DNA of 18,493 nucleotides from Euryarchaeota archaeon UBA250 (GCA_002504845.1 DATW01000091.1:1-18493); one strand, 5' to 3'; counted from the first letter of the stretch, positions 7,417 to 16,259 are shown. Notes: generated by a model from the letters alone, not told the origin. Translations and numbers: made by a program.

Positions 7417-7899
7417 ATGGCCGATACTCATGAGGCAGATGGTCTCGAAGACCTATACAGGGTGCAAATCGCTCCAATAGTGGATGATGAGGCCAAGAAG
7501 AGAATCGAGATGCATTCCGACCCGGAGGAAGATCAAAGACTTCTTTCTCTGGACATCGTGGAAACGTTGAGGTCCTCATCTGAAGATGCGATTCCTGCGT
7601 TGATGGCACGTCTAGGACCCGTCAGAGCAGCCTTGGAGGGGCATGGAGGGGCCTTGGTAGTGCATGACTTTAGCCTCGATGAACATGAAAAAGGAGACGC
7701 AACATTGTCACTCGTAATCGATCTCGATGGAGCCTGCGTAGCATGCGGGGCTGCCCCTGGGACACTCAAGGGCATTCAGGATGATCTTCTTGCAGACCCG
7801 GGTATAAGTCGTGTACGCTTTCACAGCGGAATGCTGGAATGGTTCAGCGATATACAGAGGGAATTCGTCCTCAAGCACGGGGAAGTCACATTCCTGTGA
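7417..7899 (+). CDS. NifU C-terminal-domain-like Fe-S carrier protein
   Basis: 160 aa from ATG 7417, which has GGGGT about five bases upstream; in-frame ATGs at 7399 and 7327 are less likely because the extra residues do not match the fold. Residues 57-140 resemble the NifU C-terminal (Nfu) domain: an IPALMARLGPVRAALEGHGG helix-loop, two strands, then DLDGACVACGAAPGTLKGIQDDL with Cys107-x-x-Cys110, the pair that binds an Fe4S4 cluster between two subunits in Nfu proteins. The N-terminal 55 residues are acidic and charged and match nothing I know; the C-terminal 20 residues are also extra. It is divergent from sufCBD, which fits a carrier moving clusters from the Suf scaffold to targets. It ends 13 bp from the convergent maf gene. 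Confidence 0.82.
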   Translation: MADTHEADGLEDLYRVQIAPIVDDEAKKRIEMHSDPEEDQRLLSLDIVETLRSSSEDAIPALMARLGPVRAALEGHGGALVVHDFSLDEHEKGDATLSLVIDLDGACVACGAAPGTLKGIQDDLLADPGISRVRFHSGMLEWFSDIQREFVLKHGEVTFL

Positions 7900-7912
7900 C
7901 CAGGCTGTGCCG

Positions 7913-8509
7913 TTATTTCTCTAGAATTTCACGCAAGACCATCATACTATTTTCTGAGAGTCCGAGGACAGTTATCTCGCTACCTTTGACAACTTCGATA
8001 AGATCCGAAGCCTTTCCATGAATATCGTAGCCCCCTGCCTTGCCTGTCCAAGAACCCGATTCTATCAGATCATCCATGGCATCAGTGTCGAGATCTCTGA
8101 AATACACATCTGCAGACTCAGTGTAGATCATATCGCCCTTATCGTGAGCAAGCAATATCCCTGTACAGGTCCAGACTTTGTGATTCCTTCCTGAGAGTGT
8201 CGAGAGCATCTCTCTCGCCTGATTCGAATCTCCGGGTTTGCCCATTGCCACCTTACGAACAGGGTCCTCGACCATGGTATCGGACACAATCCCAATCCAG
8301 TCCCCCTCATTCTCATTCAGAAGTGCTCTGGCTGACTCAATCTTCAGCTCAACCACGTTTCTGACCGTGCCGGAAACGTCAGATACGTCCATTACTTTCG
8401 ATTCATCGACATCTAGGGGCACTATCGAGATGTCGTGAGGCTCCACCCAAGACTGTGCTTCTAGCCACAAGCGTCTTCGAGATGACGCCGAGGCGAGGAA
8501 AATCCTCAT
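7913..8509 (-). CDS. maf: Maf-like nucleoside triphosphate pyrophosphatase
   Basis: 198 aa. Maf enzymes hydrolyse non-canonical or methylated NTPs, or dTTP/UTP, to monophosphates in the cytoplasm. Motifs seen are LASASSRRR at 5-13 (the SxSxxR phosphate-binding start), DVDES at 33-37, IVSDTMV at 74-80 with Asp77 as the expected catalytic acid, GKPGDSNQAREMLSTLSGRNHKV (90-112) and SWTGKAGGYDIHGKAS near 153-168. The length is typical. The ATG shares one base with the stop of the large protease (TGATG at 8511-8507), so the two are probably translated together although their activities are unrelated. The exact substrate class (YhdE-like or YceF-like) cannot be settled by eye. Confidence 0.93.
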   Translation of the reverse strand: MRIFLASASSRRRLWLEAQSWVEPHDISIVPLDVDESKVMDVSDVSGTVRNVVELKIESARALLNENEGDWIGIVSDTMVEDPVRKVAMGKPGDSNQAREMLSTLSGRNHKVWTCTGILLAHDKGDMIYTESADVYFRDLDTDAMDDLIESGSWTGKAGGYDIHGKASDLIEVVKGSEITVLGLSENSMMVLREILEK

Positions 8510-11500
8510 CAGATATCCTCTACCCTACTTCCGCAGGCTGGGCACGAAGTGCGACGGACTTTCTTCGAGAGATCGAATCGCGTCTTGCATGATTCGCATG
8601 TCACCGTTCTGAAAGGATTGGATGGATCAACGGGCATAGGGGGCGCCGGGACTTCGTGTACCGCAATCTCTTTCGGAGGGGGGATACTTACTGGCGAGAC
8701 CTCTTCAACAGCATTCTCGTCTATCTCCAATGCATCCTCGGGATCTGCCTCTATGACTACTGAAGCTGACCTCCGACGATCTGAGATATTCGTCAGGCCC
8801 TGCCTCATGGTGCCTACAAGCAGGGACAAGAGAATCACGAGCATGACCGTCGCAAGACCTGCAAGGAGGACGTTGAATTCGGTATCATCGAGTCCAAGTG
8901 AGTCCTTAGCCCGTTCAAAGATATTTGACGGCCCGTCATCGAGATCGCCGTTACTAATGACTTCAACCAAAGACCAACTCCCTGCCATGGTTTGTTGCAT
9001 GAATGGGAGAGAAAGCCCATCCGACCTGTCCGACACTCCGTATATCCAGCCGCTCGATATCCTGTTCTCTAGGCCAATCCAACCTTCCTCGGGATCAATC
9101 ATTCCGATACTCGCTACGGGCCCAATGGGGCTGACTGAGTCGTGAATGATGTAGAAGGCCCCCCCTCGTTCCGATATCTTCGCTAAATTCGCTCCTCTTG
9201 CAAGTATCGAATAGGAGGCTCCGTTGATGGTCGAGAAACCCTCGTCCACGATAATCACCCTCAGTACGGATGAATCCCCTTTCCCTTCAATCCAACCTAT
9301 CGCAATCCTGTCTTCATCATTGACCTCATCAACAGCCATTGTGGGGGAAGATCCCTCTACTGCGATGGCTCGTTTGTATGTCCAGGAGTCTTCTCCAAGT
9401 ATGCCGTGGGCGTACCAAAGCCCAAGTACATCTTCTGAACTGGTGTCATTCCTTGATGATGTGTACAGCAGATGAAGAAGATCTTCTCCAATTTCAACTT
9501 CAATCTCAACATTAGGCTCCGACATGGTATCGATATCCTCTATCACGTTCACGACTAGTTCCCACTCGCTAGCAGACTGGGGGTCTTCGCCATGGAGGGT
9601 GAAAATTGATTCTAAGGGCTCAAAGGCCGACCCTGATGATAGATCCCTAAGACAACCAGCGATTACAACAAGATCGTCTTGCTGATCTATGTCGACTCCG
9701 AAGTAATCGCCAACATTCATCGGTAATGGTTCCATCAGGTCTTGCGGCACCGTAGATGTGCATTGGTCATCCACCGTGGAGTAAGACACCGTCTCACTAA
9801 GTACGCCTGTACCTGTTACAAGCCTCCTCGTCCAGACTACATGTGCCACACTGCTGTCATCCACAGTCGCGGTTATCGAACCACTCCAGAATCTCTCTAG
9901 AGGGGTAGTGCAGCGAACTATTGTGCCATCCTCCTCTATTTTGTGCATTATTACCTGAGTTCCCTCAGAGGTCAAAATCAGACCCGTTTTCCTAAATGCT
10001 AGAACTGCCAGGGGCTCCTCATCCTCTGATAATGAAACAAGCCGACTAGAGACTCTTGAATCGTCAATGACTACCGCACCCTCGATTTCATTAGAACTCC
10101 AATCCTCGTCAACTAGCTCCGGTCCACTGACAGTTATGCGATATTCCATCGGCCCCGTTGCCGATGCAGATAAGGGGAATTCAACCATTGAAACCTGACC
10201 TGCAGGTATCGTGAAGAGTGATCTCGATAGAATCGGCAACCAGCCTCCTGGCTCCTTGATGTGAAGAGTAGCTTCTATGCTCGAGGAGTCAAGATTCCCA
10301 TCATTACGAAGCATGGTAATCAGCGTGAATTGATCACCAGGATTGGGAATCGCCGGCGACGTTGCAATGCCTCCTTCCACCAAGACTATGTCGACCCCTT
10401 GCTTCAATGGTATCACATCGAAATCTAGACTGGCCAAATTGTCCGATTCGTCTAACTCTTCAATCGTATCTGATGGATCTACAACTATGGAAAGATCCTT
10501 CGTACCCGAAACCGAGGGACTCCAGTATAGGGTGAATGCAGCATTTTCACTCACTGAAATCTTTGGTATCGTAGTTTCATACCTGCGTTGACCATCTTCG
10601 AAAAGACTGACCACTACACCCGTAGCTCCCACGTCCCCCTCATTACGTATTTCCCCCCTCACTTCGAGGAAAGAGCCCACTCGGGCTTCATCCAGAGGAA
10701 TTCCGTAATCGGTCACAACCGAACCGTCCATAATGATCATATTCGGTCTAGGGGGCAGATTGTCTACTTCCACAGACCTTCTGTCGATCTCGCTAAACAA
10801 GCCATCCCCTGTTTCCAATCTAACTTGCAATTCATGATCGCCCTCTTCAAGATTCAATGTGTCTATTGATATCTGGAAATCCCCAGTATACTCATCTCGA
10901 TTCTTGTTAACTTCTGATAACGATGGACCATCAAGCCATTCACCATCGTCAATCTTCCATCTTACAATACCACCGTCAACCGTCGAGTACGATCCGCTAA
11001 TCTCCATCATCCCAGAAACAGTACTGCCCGGCTCTGGTTCAGATACTCCAAGATCGATATTGCCAATTGAATGTGAGCTCGTATTCACCTTGCTAGCTCG
11101 TCCTGACTCATTTGTTGCCCTTGCGCTCAGTGAGATCTTAGAGTCAAAGTATCCATTCACATCGATCGTGGGAATGGATACAATATCGGACCATCGTCCC
11201 TCTTCATCAACTGATACACGGGTCCAATTCGAATCTTTTCTGATTAACTCTATTTGTCCGCCAGGCTTCTCCTTCTTGTACGAGTATGAGGTTTTGATTT
11301 CCACATCTTCAATACTAACAGTGCCTATGTCACTTTTGTTTAGTATCCCGCTGAAAGAGTAATTTCTACCCTGTACTACCCAGTTGTCAAGAATCGGAGA
11401 CTCGATGTGAATCCATTCAGTCCCGCCTTCTATATCCGGCGGCTCCCAGCCGTCCTGAGTACACTCGCCACCAATGAGGCAATTGTATATCTGCTCACCA

Positions 11501-13158
11501 TCGACTATCCCATATCCGTACTGATTGTTCCACCTGTCAGAGTTACTGGGATCGCTCGCACCCCCTCTCTGCTCGGAAGTTATTCTGATGATATTCTTGA
11601 CATCCACTGGGGTAAGCGTATCGTCGTATGACAATATCAACGCGGCTATACCGGCAACAGCGGGACATGCCATGCTGGTACCGGATTTCTCTGTGTAGCC
11701 GTCATCAGCTAAATTTTCATCGCCTACGGGGAGTGGGTTTGGAGCTGCATATTCAGCAGAAATTATGCCAGTTCCGGGTGCTACAACATCCGGCTTGTGC
11801 TCGTCATCGAAGTCACCATCGTCGTCACTCACTCTTGGGCCATAGTTGGAGTATGAGGCGATTTCATCATCCCCTCTGTCAACCGAATCATCTTCGTCGA
11901 TAGCACCTACTGTAATCGCTTTGTCCGAAGCACCGACGGACGTGATCCTATTTTTCCCATCATTCCCAATTGCTGCAACTGCGACAATCCCTGCATCTAC
12001 AGCCGCATCTACAGCGCGTGCCTCTGCGTTTTGCCCATCATCACCTTGATCTTCTTCCCCGGGAGTTGATGTGTCTCTAGTGCCGAATGACATCGACATA
12101 ACATCTATTCCTCTGCTGGATTCATTATTCCCCCAATCAGTATCTGCATTGTTGGCGACCCAGTTTATCCCCTTCAGTATGGCTGCTGAGTTTGTAGTTC
12201 CGATATCGTTGAAAACCTTCACATCGACTAGGTAGGCTCCCGGCGCATATCCGATATGTTCGCGATCACTATCTCCTGTTCCCAGGGCGATGCCAGCCAC
12301 GTGGGTGCCGTGGCCATCTCCGTCATCAGGATCAAAGTTCCCGTCTGAGCACTCTGTTTGCTGACTAGACGTGGCGTCGCAACCAGCAACCCATTTAGGG
12401 TCAGCGAGATCACTAGGCTCGTTCGTATTGTCGGTGTTCGAATCCGAGAAGTCATCCAACGCAAAGTGTTCATTGTCCACTCCAGTGTCGAGAATTGCAA
12501 TAACGACCCCGTCACCCATGTATCCATTGCTCCAGAATGAGTCGGGATATATCTCGCTAGGCCTTACTTTGGATGCCTTTGTGGCAGTTCCGAGATACGG
12601 TTCCAGCACATTCTGCTGCTCGATCAGGATGACGCCAGGTAGTGAGAGGATATCGGGAAGAGAGGATATTGGCACTCTGTCCAATACTATCGAATCAAGT
12701 ACATCCATCTGAAAGAACCACGAACCATCTTCGAGCCACCCATGTTCGGCTAGAACGCCTTTGAGCGATTCCGCATCCGTCGCCCCCGGGTGCCATGCGT
12801 AATCTACGACTATTGCGACTGTTTTTCTGCCATCGTCGCCGATGATTGCCGAGGGCGATACAGATTCCGAATCGCCTCGTAGAATGCTTTCAAGACGATC
12901 ATCCATACCGTCTGAGTCACTATCCCTTCCATACGATTGCCACCAGCCGTATTCCTCTACCGCCGGGCCAGCATCACTGGGCGCATCTGAGCGTTTTACC
13001 ATGTCAGACCTGCACCATCCTTCGTCACAGGATTCGTCCAAATCTTCTCCTGGATTGAAATCAGACAAATTTTCGTATGACGTAGCCCCTGCTGATGCGT
13101 CCATAATTATAATGAGCACTGACAGAAGCAGTGCTCGTCTGGCCCCATTACGTTGCAT
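8509..13158 (-). CDS. Large membrane-anchored subtilisin-family (S8) protease with CARDB domains and a C-terminal zinc ribbon
   Basis: 1549 aa from ATG 13158, chosen because it begins a clean signal peptide (MQRNGARR, then ALLLSVLIII.., likely cut after ASAGA); a GTG at 13227 would add 23 residues. Order of parts: a Ca-binding-like DSDSDGMDD (about 79-87); an inhibitor-like propeptide (about 113-189); the S8 catalytic domain (about 215-570) with Asp224 in LDTGVD, His283 in GHGTHVAG, Asn399 in AIGNDG and Ser495 in SGTSMACP; Ig-like sandwiches (about 580-800); two CARDB-like domains (about 805-915 and 922-1032); a repeat-rich, propeller-like region (about 1037-1417); a transmembrane helix at 1428-1448; and a cytoplasmic tail ending in CESC..CPAC (Cys1521/1524/1539/1542). 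The acidic composition suits a marine exoenzyme. It probably digests extracellular protein while tethered to the cell. It follows the hydrolase gene and overlaps maf. Confidence 0.93.
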   Translation of the reverse strand: MQRNGARRALLLSVLIIIMDASAGATSYENLSDFNPGEDLDESCDEGWCRSDMVKRSDAPSDAGPAVEEYGWWQSYGRDSDSDGMDDRLESILRGDSESVSPSAIIGDDGRKTVAIVVDYAWHPGATDAESLKGVLAEHGWLEDGSWFFQMDVLDSIVLDRVPISSLPDILSLPGVILIEQQNVLEPYLGTATKASKVRPSEIYPDSFWSNGYMGDGVVIAILDTGVDNEHFALDDFSDSNTDNTNEPSDLADPKWVAGCDATSSQQTECSDGNFDPDDGDGHGTHVAGIALGTGDSDREHIGYAPGAYLVDVKVFNDIGTTNSAAILKGINWVANNADTDWGNNESSRGIDVMSMSFGTRDTSTPGEEDQGDDGQNAEARAVDAAVDAGIVAVAAIGNDGKNRITSVGASDKAITVGAIDEDDSVDRGDDEIASYSNYGPRVSDDDGDFDDEHKPDVVAPGTGIISAEYAAPNPLPVGDENLADDGYTEKSGTSMACPAVAGIAALILSYDDTLTPVDVKNIIRITSEQRGGASDPSNSDRWNNQYGYGIVDGEQIYNCLIGGECTQDGWEPPDIEGGTEWIHIESPILDNWVVQGRNYSFSGILNKSDIGTVSIEDVEIKTSYSYKKEKPGGQIELIRKDSNWTRVSVDEEGRWSDIVSIPTIDVNGYFDSKISLSARATNESGRASKVNTSSHSIGNIDLGVSEPEPGSTVSGMMEISGSYSTVDGGIVRWKIDDGEWLDGPSLSEVNKNRDEYTGDFQISIDTLNLEEGDHELQVRLETGDGLFSEIDRRSVEVDNLPPRPNMIIMDGSVVTDYGIPLDEARVGSFLEVRGEIRNEGDVGATGVVVSLFEDGQRRYETTIPKISVSENAAFTLYWSPSVSGTKDLSIVVDPSDTIEELDESDNLASLDFDVIPLKQGVDIVLVEGGIATSPAIPNPGDQFTLITMLRNDGNLDSSSIEATLHIKEPGGWLPILSRSLFTIPAGQVSMVEFPLSASATGPMEYRITVSGPELVDEDWSSNEIEGAVVIDDSRVSSRLVSLSEDEEPLAVLAFRKTGLILTSEGTQVIMHKIEEDGTIVRCTTPLERFWSGSITATVDDSSVAHVVWTRRLVTGTGVLSETVSYSTVDDQCTSTVPQDLMEPLPMNVGDYFGVDIDQQDDLVVIAGCLRDLSSGSAFEPLESIFTLHGEDPQSASEWELVVNVIEDIDTMSEPNVEIEVEIGEDLLHLLYTSSRNDTSSEDVLGLWYAHGILGEDSWTYKRAIAVEGSSPTMAVDEVNDEDRIAIGWIEGKGDSSVLRVIIVDEGFSTINGASYSILARGANLAKISERGGAFYIIHDSVSPIGPVASIGMIDPEEGWIGLENRISSGWIYGVSDRSDGLSLPFMQQTMAGSWSLVEVISNGDLDDGPSNIFERAKDSLGLDDTEFNVLLAGLATVMLVILLSLLVGTMRQGLTNISDRRRSASVVIEADPEDALEIDENAVEEVSPVSIPPPKEIAVHEVPAPPMPVDPSNPFRTVTCESCKTRFDLSKKVRRTSCPACGSRVEDI

Positions 13159-13232
13159 ACGTGCATCGTCACTTCCGCATACGCCGTATAATCCCAACTT
13201 CCCCGTGCGCTCAAAGAAGCCAATCACAGGGG

Positions 13233-14078
13233 TTAGTTGTCATCTTGGAAGGCCTCCAAAATAGGAATGACCTCTGCGTCATGTGCAAATTGGTTACTTG
13301 GGACCTCGATGAGCTGAGAATTTGGGAGTCCCTTGGAAAGTAGCATAACGTCGTCGTCCGAGTGTAGAGAGTCTGATTTCGCGGTCAGAAGCGCGATTCT
13401 ATCTTCTATTGATGATATGTCCTCATCTTTCATTGTGTATGCGAACTGTGACATCGCGCTCAGTCGAAGCCTCTTCACATTTGACGCCAGCAAGGTCCTA
13501 CGATATCTGATGCGTTGACCCTCTTCTTTCAGTTTGAAATCGAGTATCAGTATCGCGAGCCTTACTAACGGGGGGTAAACGAAGCTTGGCATCATTATCA
13601 AGAGACGGCTCCAGAGGGGGAAGTTGAAATTCGTATTCGGAGCCAGTAATGCGACGCTCCTTGGTTTGAAGGCACGTCCCGCCAATGCCTCCAGGATTAC
13701 CGTGGCCCCTAACGAGGAGGCAAACCAGTCGCTGCCGGAAGAAATCTCTGGGAATTCTTCGACTACCCTCTTCAGGTCCTCCACGCTTCGATGGATAGAG
13801 AGGCTCGATTTCGTCAGCCTGCCTTTCGAGACAGCACTTCCCTTTTCCCTTGTTTCGATGTATGTCAGTCTTCGTCTCGGAGCCCATTCCTCAACGATCT
13901 CCTGCCATCCTTCGTAGACGCTGTTCCACCCTGGAACCATGACTAGGGGGGCGGAGCCCGAGTCATTCTCAGGCACCCACTGTATGACTCGTATAGACCA
14001 TCCATCATCCATCTCGACCATCTTCGACTCGACTGTGGTGCCAGCCACTTCTGGTATCCGTTTCCATGGGTTTTCCAT
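13233..14078 (-). CDS. Alpha/beta-hydrolase fold protein
   Basis: 281 aa, ATG 14078 preceded by GAGGG with a 7-nt spacer. The fold is indicated by PLVMVPGWNSVYEGWQ at about 44-59 (oxyanion-hole region), the nucleophile elbow FASSLGA at 119-125 with Ser122, an acid candidate Asp236 in TAKSDSLHS, and His266 in NQFAHDAEVIP. These fall in the correct order and spacing for a Ser-Asp-His triad. The elbow reads Ala-Ser-Ser-Leu-Gly, so the first Gly of the usual GxSxG is Ala. Residues 150-215 form a cap with two hydrophobic stretches that may touch membrane or lipid, so an esterase or lysophospholipase-like role is possible, but the substrate is unknown. No signal peptide. It sits between lemA and the protease gene in a same-strand run. 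Confidence 0.85.
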   Translation of the reverse strand: MENPWKRIPEVAGTTVESKMVEMDDGWSIRVIQWVPENDSGSAPLVMVPGWNSVYEGWQEIVEEWAPRRRLTYIETREKGSAVSKGRLTKSSLSIHRSVEDLKRVVEEFPEISSGSDWFASSLGATVILEALAGRAFKPRSVALLAPNTNFNFPLWSRLLIMMPSFVYPPLVRLAILILDFKLKEEGQRIRYRRTLLASNVKRLRLSAMSQFAYTMKDEDISSIEDRIALLTAKSDSLHSDDDVMLLSKGLPNSQLIEVPSNQFAHDAEVIPILEAFQDDN

Positions 14079-14112
14079 CGCATAACCCTCTAGACGAATT
14101 GCGGCCTACTCA

Positions 14113-14721
14113 TTAGAATTCGAGTGAAGGGCGCTGTCTTGCTGCCATGTCAACCACATAAAGCTCGAGCTCGCCCTTACCCATCCAGTTCGCAACAATG
14201 ACGTTGGGGAAGACCTCGATTAGATTGTTGAAGTTGGTCGCAGCCGCGTTGTACGCCTCGCGCCTGTCGCTGATGATGTTCTCCATATCGCTGATCTCAT
14301 TTTGCAGTTGGAGGAAATTCTCATTCGCCTTCAGGTCTGGGTACTGCTCTGCAACAGCGTAGATCTTGGGGAGCATCTGTCCAAGCAGCGCCTCATTCTT
14401 CATGACGCCTCCAATATCGCCTCCCTTCGATGCGCCTGCTGCAGCCATCCGTGCCTCCGCAAACTGATCGAACATCTCCTTCTCGTGCTTCGCATAGCCC
14501 CGGATAGTTTCCACTAGGCTGGTAAACTGGTCGTAGCGCTGCTGTAGGACAACGTCCACATTGCTCCACATCCTGTCACACTCATTCTCCGCGCGGATTA
14601 TCCTGTTGTAGAGTCCTATTGCCCAAAATAGTAGGACTACTACCAGTAGCCCGGAGCATCCGAGTAATCCTAGTAAGCCAATTCCCATAGCAGCCTCTGC
14701 CATAATGTTGCCAGCCGACAT
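14113..14721 (-). CDS. lemA: LemA family protein
   Basis: 202 aa from ATG 14721; starts at 14703 or 14688 are also possible, the last having GAGGC upstream. Earlier in-frame codons run back into the preceding gene and have no LemA character. A transmembrane helix (about 13-37) is followed by the LemA helical domain: LYNRIIRAENECDRMWSNVD at 38-56 and VVLQQRYDQFTSLVETIRGYAKHE at 57-80, then EARMAAAGASKGG, and FNNLIEVFPNVIVANWMG near the end. This matches the family's N-out, cytoplasmic-coil layout. LemA proteins are widespread and of uncertain function, often beside membrane metalloproteases or TPM-domain proteins. Here the nearby protease is a subtilase and no HtpX or TPM gene is visible. It lies 35 bp after the Nudix-MBL gene. 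Confidence 0.92.
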   Translation of the reverse strand: MSAGNIMAEAAMGIGLLGLLGCSGLLVVVLLFWAIGLYNRIIRAENECDRMWSNVDVVLQQRYDQFTSLVETIRGYAKHEKEMFDQFAEARMAAAGASKGGDIGGVMKNEALLGQMLPKIYAVAEQYPDLKANENFLQLQNEISDMENIISDRREAYNAAATNFNNLIEVFPNVIVANWMGKGELELYVVDMAARQRPSLEF

Positions 14722-14756
14722 GCTGACATGAACCTTGGCCTCACCGGTCCTGATTA

Positions 14757-16259
14757 TCAGATAGTAGAGAAGACATCGTCTTGTTCGATGACAAGACCTT
14801 CTTTGACGAGCCCCCTCAAATGCGAAAGAGTCTGGTCGAGGACAAGAGATTCGGGTGCATCCGGAGCGTCTTTGTAGGCACTCAAGGCAATATCTCCCAA
14901 GCGATTTAACCCTCCCTTGACCGCATTCAAGACTTTGGCGTGACGTTCCATCCTGTGCTTCAATGTGCGTGATAGCAGCCTCATTGGCGCAGCACACACT
15001 GGGCCATGGCTGGGGAACAGGAGATTCGGATTCAAAGCAGAAAGACGTTCTAGCCCATTCATGTATTGGCGCATGTCTCCGTCAGCAGAGGGAACGAGTA
15101 TGGTCCCAACCATGGTGACGTTATCTGCCGATAGCAGTCCTGATTTCGAGATTAGGGAAACCATACCGGGGCAATGTCCAGGCGTCTCGATAACCGTCCA
15201 TGGCAAGTTATCGCCGAGATCTATGATGTCCCCCTCTCTGATCACGGTCCCCCCGCCTATCGCAGCAAGCGTCTCGGAAGTACCGAGAACCTCGACATCT
15301 ACAATTTCCTTAATTCTGGACCTATCTCCAATATGATCGGTATGGCGGTGAGTGTACAAGATTGACTTGATTCTCTTACCGCAGCTCTCTAGCTCGTTCA
15401 GACGTTCGACGATTATGGATCGGCCTTCTCCATCCTGGATCGCCGGATCGACAAGAAGCAACTCATCCCCCTGTCCGATTATGAAGCAGTTGGTATGGGT
15501 GGATGGCGGAAGTGTAGCAGTCGGTATAGGCAGGCACTCAACCCCCGGCGCGAACTCGATCTTATGGGGCCCCACCGGCGGCCTGCCTGCAAGATCAGAG
15601 AGAATTTCCAATATTCCTCGACCTTCTCTGCAACGGTCAACGATATCCCGCATGAAAGTGACCTGGGGAGGAGCCATCCTTGCCGACCCCTGCTCCCACT
15701 GTTCCAAGATATCCTCTGGATTCCACCATTTGAATTCCGTAAATTCACTCCTCCCCGGGGGGTGCTCAGGCTCTGGAGCATACTCACCAAGATGGATGTG
15801 GTAGAATCTATTCGTGTACCTTACAGGGGCTAAAGGAGGGGTTGTCCGTTCAGTAACCAGCGAAGCCCCAGACGTATCCACGTGGACCATGCCCTCAGCC
15901 AATGCCTCAATCCAGGCTCCGGGCCCTTCAATCAGCTTCTTGCGTACATGAGGGGGGACAATCACCCAACCCCCGTCCTCACTTTTCGAGAGACCAGTCT
16001 CTTCCACAACCTCTCGGAATAGAGTTACCAGGGATTCCATGGATTGGATATCCTCCCCCTGGTCAGACCTTTTCCTCGCATATTCGATGTCTTCTTTCGA
16101 AACACCGCCTCCAGGGAACGCCCAGAACTCGGGAAAGGCCGGAACATCCGGATGCCTCAGGCCCATAAGCATCCTGATCGAACCGGGCTCCCCTCGAGTA
16201 AGCACTGCGCTTGAAGCACGTCTTGGCGGCCGAGCAGGACGGCGCTCGTAAAGACTCAT
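14757..16259 (-). CDS. Nudix hydrolase fused to a metallo-beta-lactamase and winged-helix domain
   Basis: 500 aa, ATG 16259. Residues 1-215 are a Nudix domain with a split Nudix box: FPGGGV at 48-53, an insert of about 25 residues, then FREVVEETGL at 81-90, as in NUDT19-like proteins, whose known members act on CoA derivatives. Residues 240-425 are a metallo-beta-lactamase fold of the LACTB2-like type: THTNCFII, LLLVDPA, the metal motif HRHTDH (304-309), GHCPG with His362, LSADNV with Asp379, and SHGP with His418. Residues 430-500 form the small winged-helix cap of that group (KHRMERHAKVL..LGDIALSAY..QTLSHLRGLVKEG). LACTB2 relatives cleave RNA or thioesters. The fusion suggests two steps on one class of substrate, but which one is unknown. 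It leads a same-strand run with lemA, the hydrolase, the protease and maf. Confidence 0.9.
   Translation of the reverse strand: MSLYERRPARPPRRASSAVLTRGEPGSIRMLMGLRHPDVPAFPEFWAFPGGGVSKEDIEYARKRSDQGEDIQSMESLVTLFREVVEETGLSKSEDGGWVIVPPHVRKKLIEGPGAWIEALAEGMVHVDTSGASLVTERTTPPLAPVRYTNRFYHIHLGEYAPEPEHPPGRSEFTEFKWWNPEDILEQWEQGSARMAPPQVTFMRDIVDRCREGRGILEILSDLAGRPPVGPHKIEFAPGVECLPIPTATLPPSTHTNCFIIGQGDELLLVDPAIQDGEGRSIIVERLNELESCGKRIKSILYTHRHTDHIGDRSRIKEIVDVEVLGTSETLAAIGGGTVIREGDIIDLGDNLPWTVIETPGHCPGMVSLISKSGLLSADNVTMVGTILVPSADGDMRQYMNGLERLSALNPNLLFPSHGPVCAAPMRLLSRTLKHRMERHAKVLNAVKGGLNRLGDIALSAYKDAPDAPESLVLDQTLSHLRGLVKEGLVIEQDDVFSTI

Noticed and set aside
13159..13227. GTG start adding 23 residues to the protease
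   Set aside because: It has no ribosome binding site, and the ATG at 13158 begins a standard signal peptide directly; the longer form would bury it. Kept only as an alternative.
8549..13264. Many long plus-strand open frames opposite the protease gene
   Set aside because: They are antisense shadows: no domain signatures, no ribosome binding sites, and low-complexity Ser/Thr/Pro-rich translations caused by the Asp/Gly/Ser-rich protease codons.
14722..14997. 92-codon in-frame N-terminal extension of lemA
   Set aside because: It overlaps the 3' part of the Nudix-MBL gene in another frame, has a Cys/Arg-rich sequence with no LemA similarity, and good starts exist at 14721-14688.
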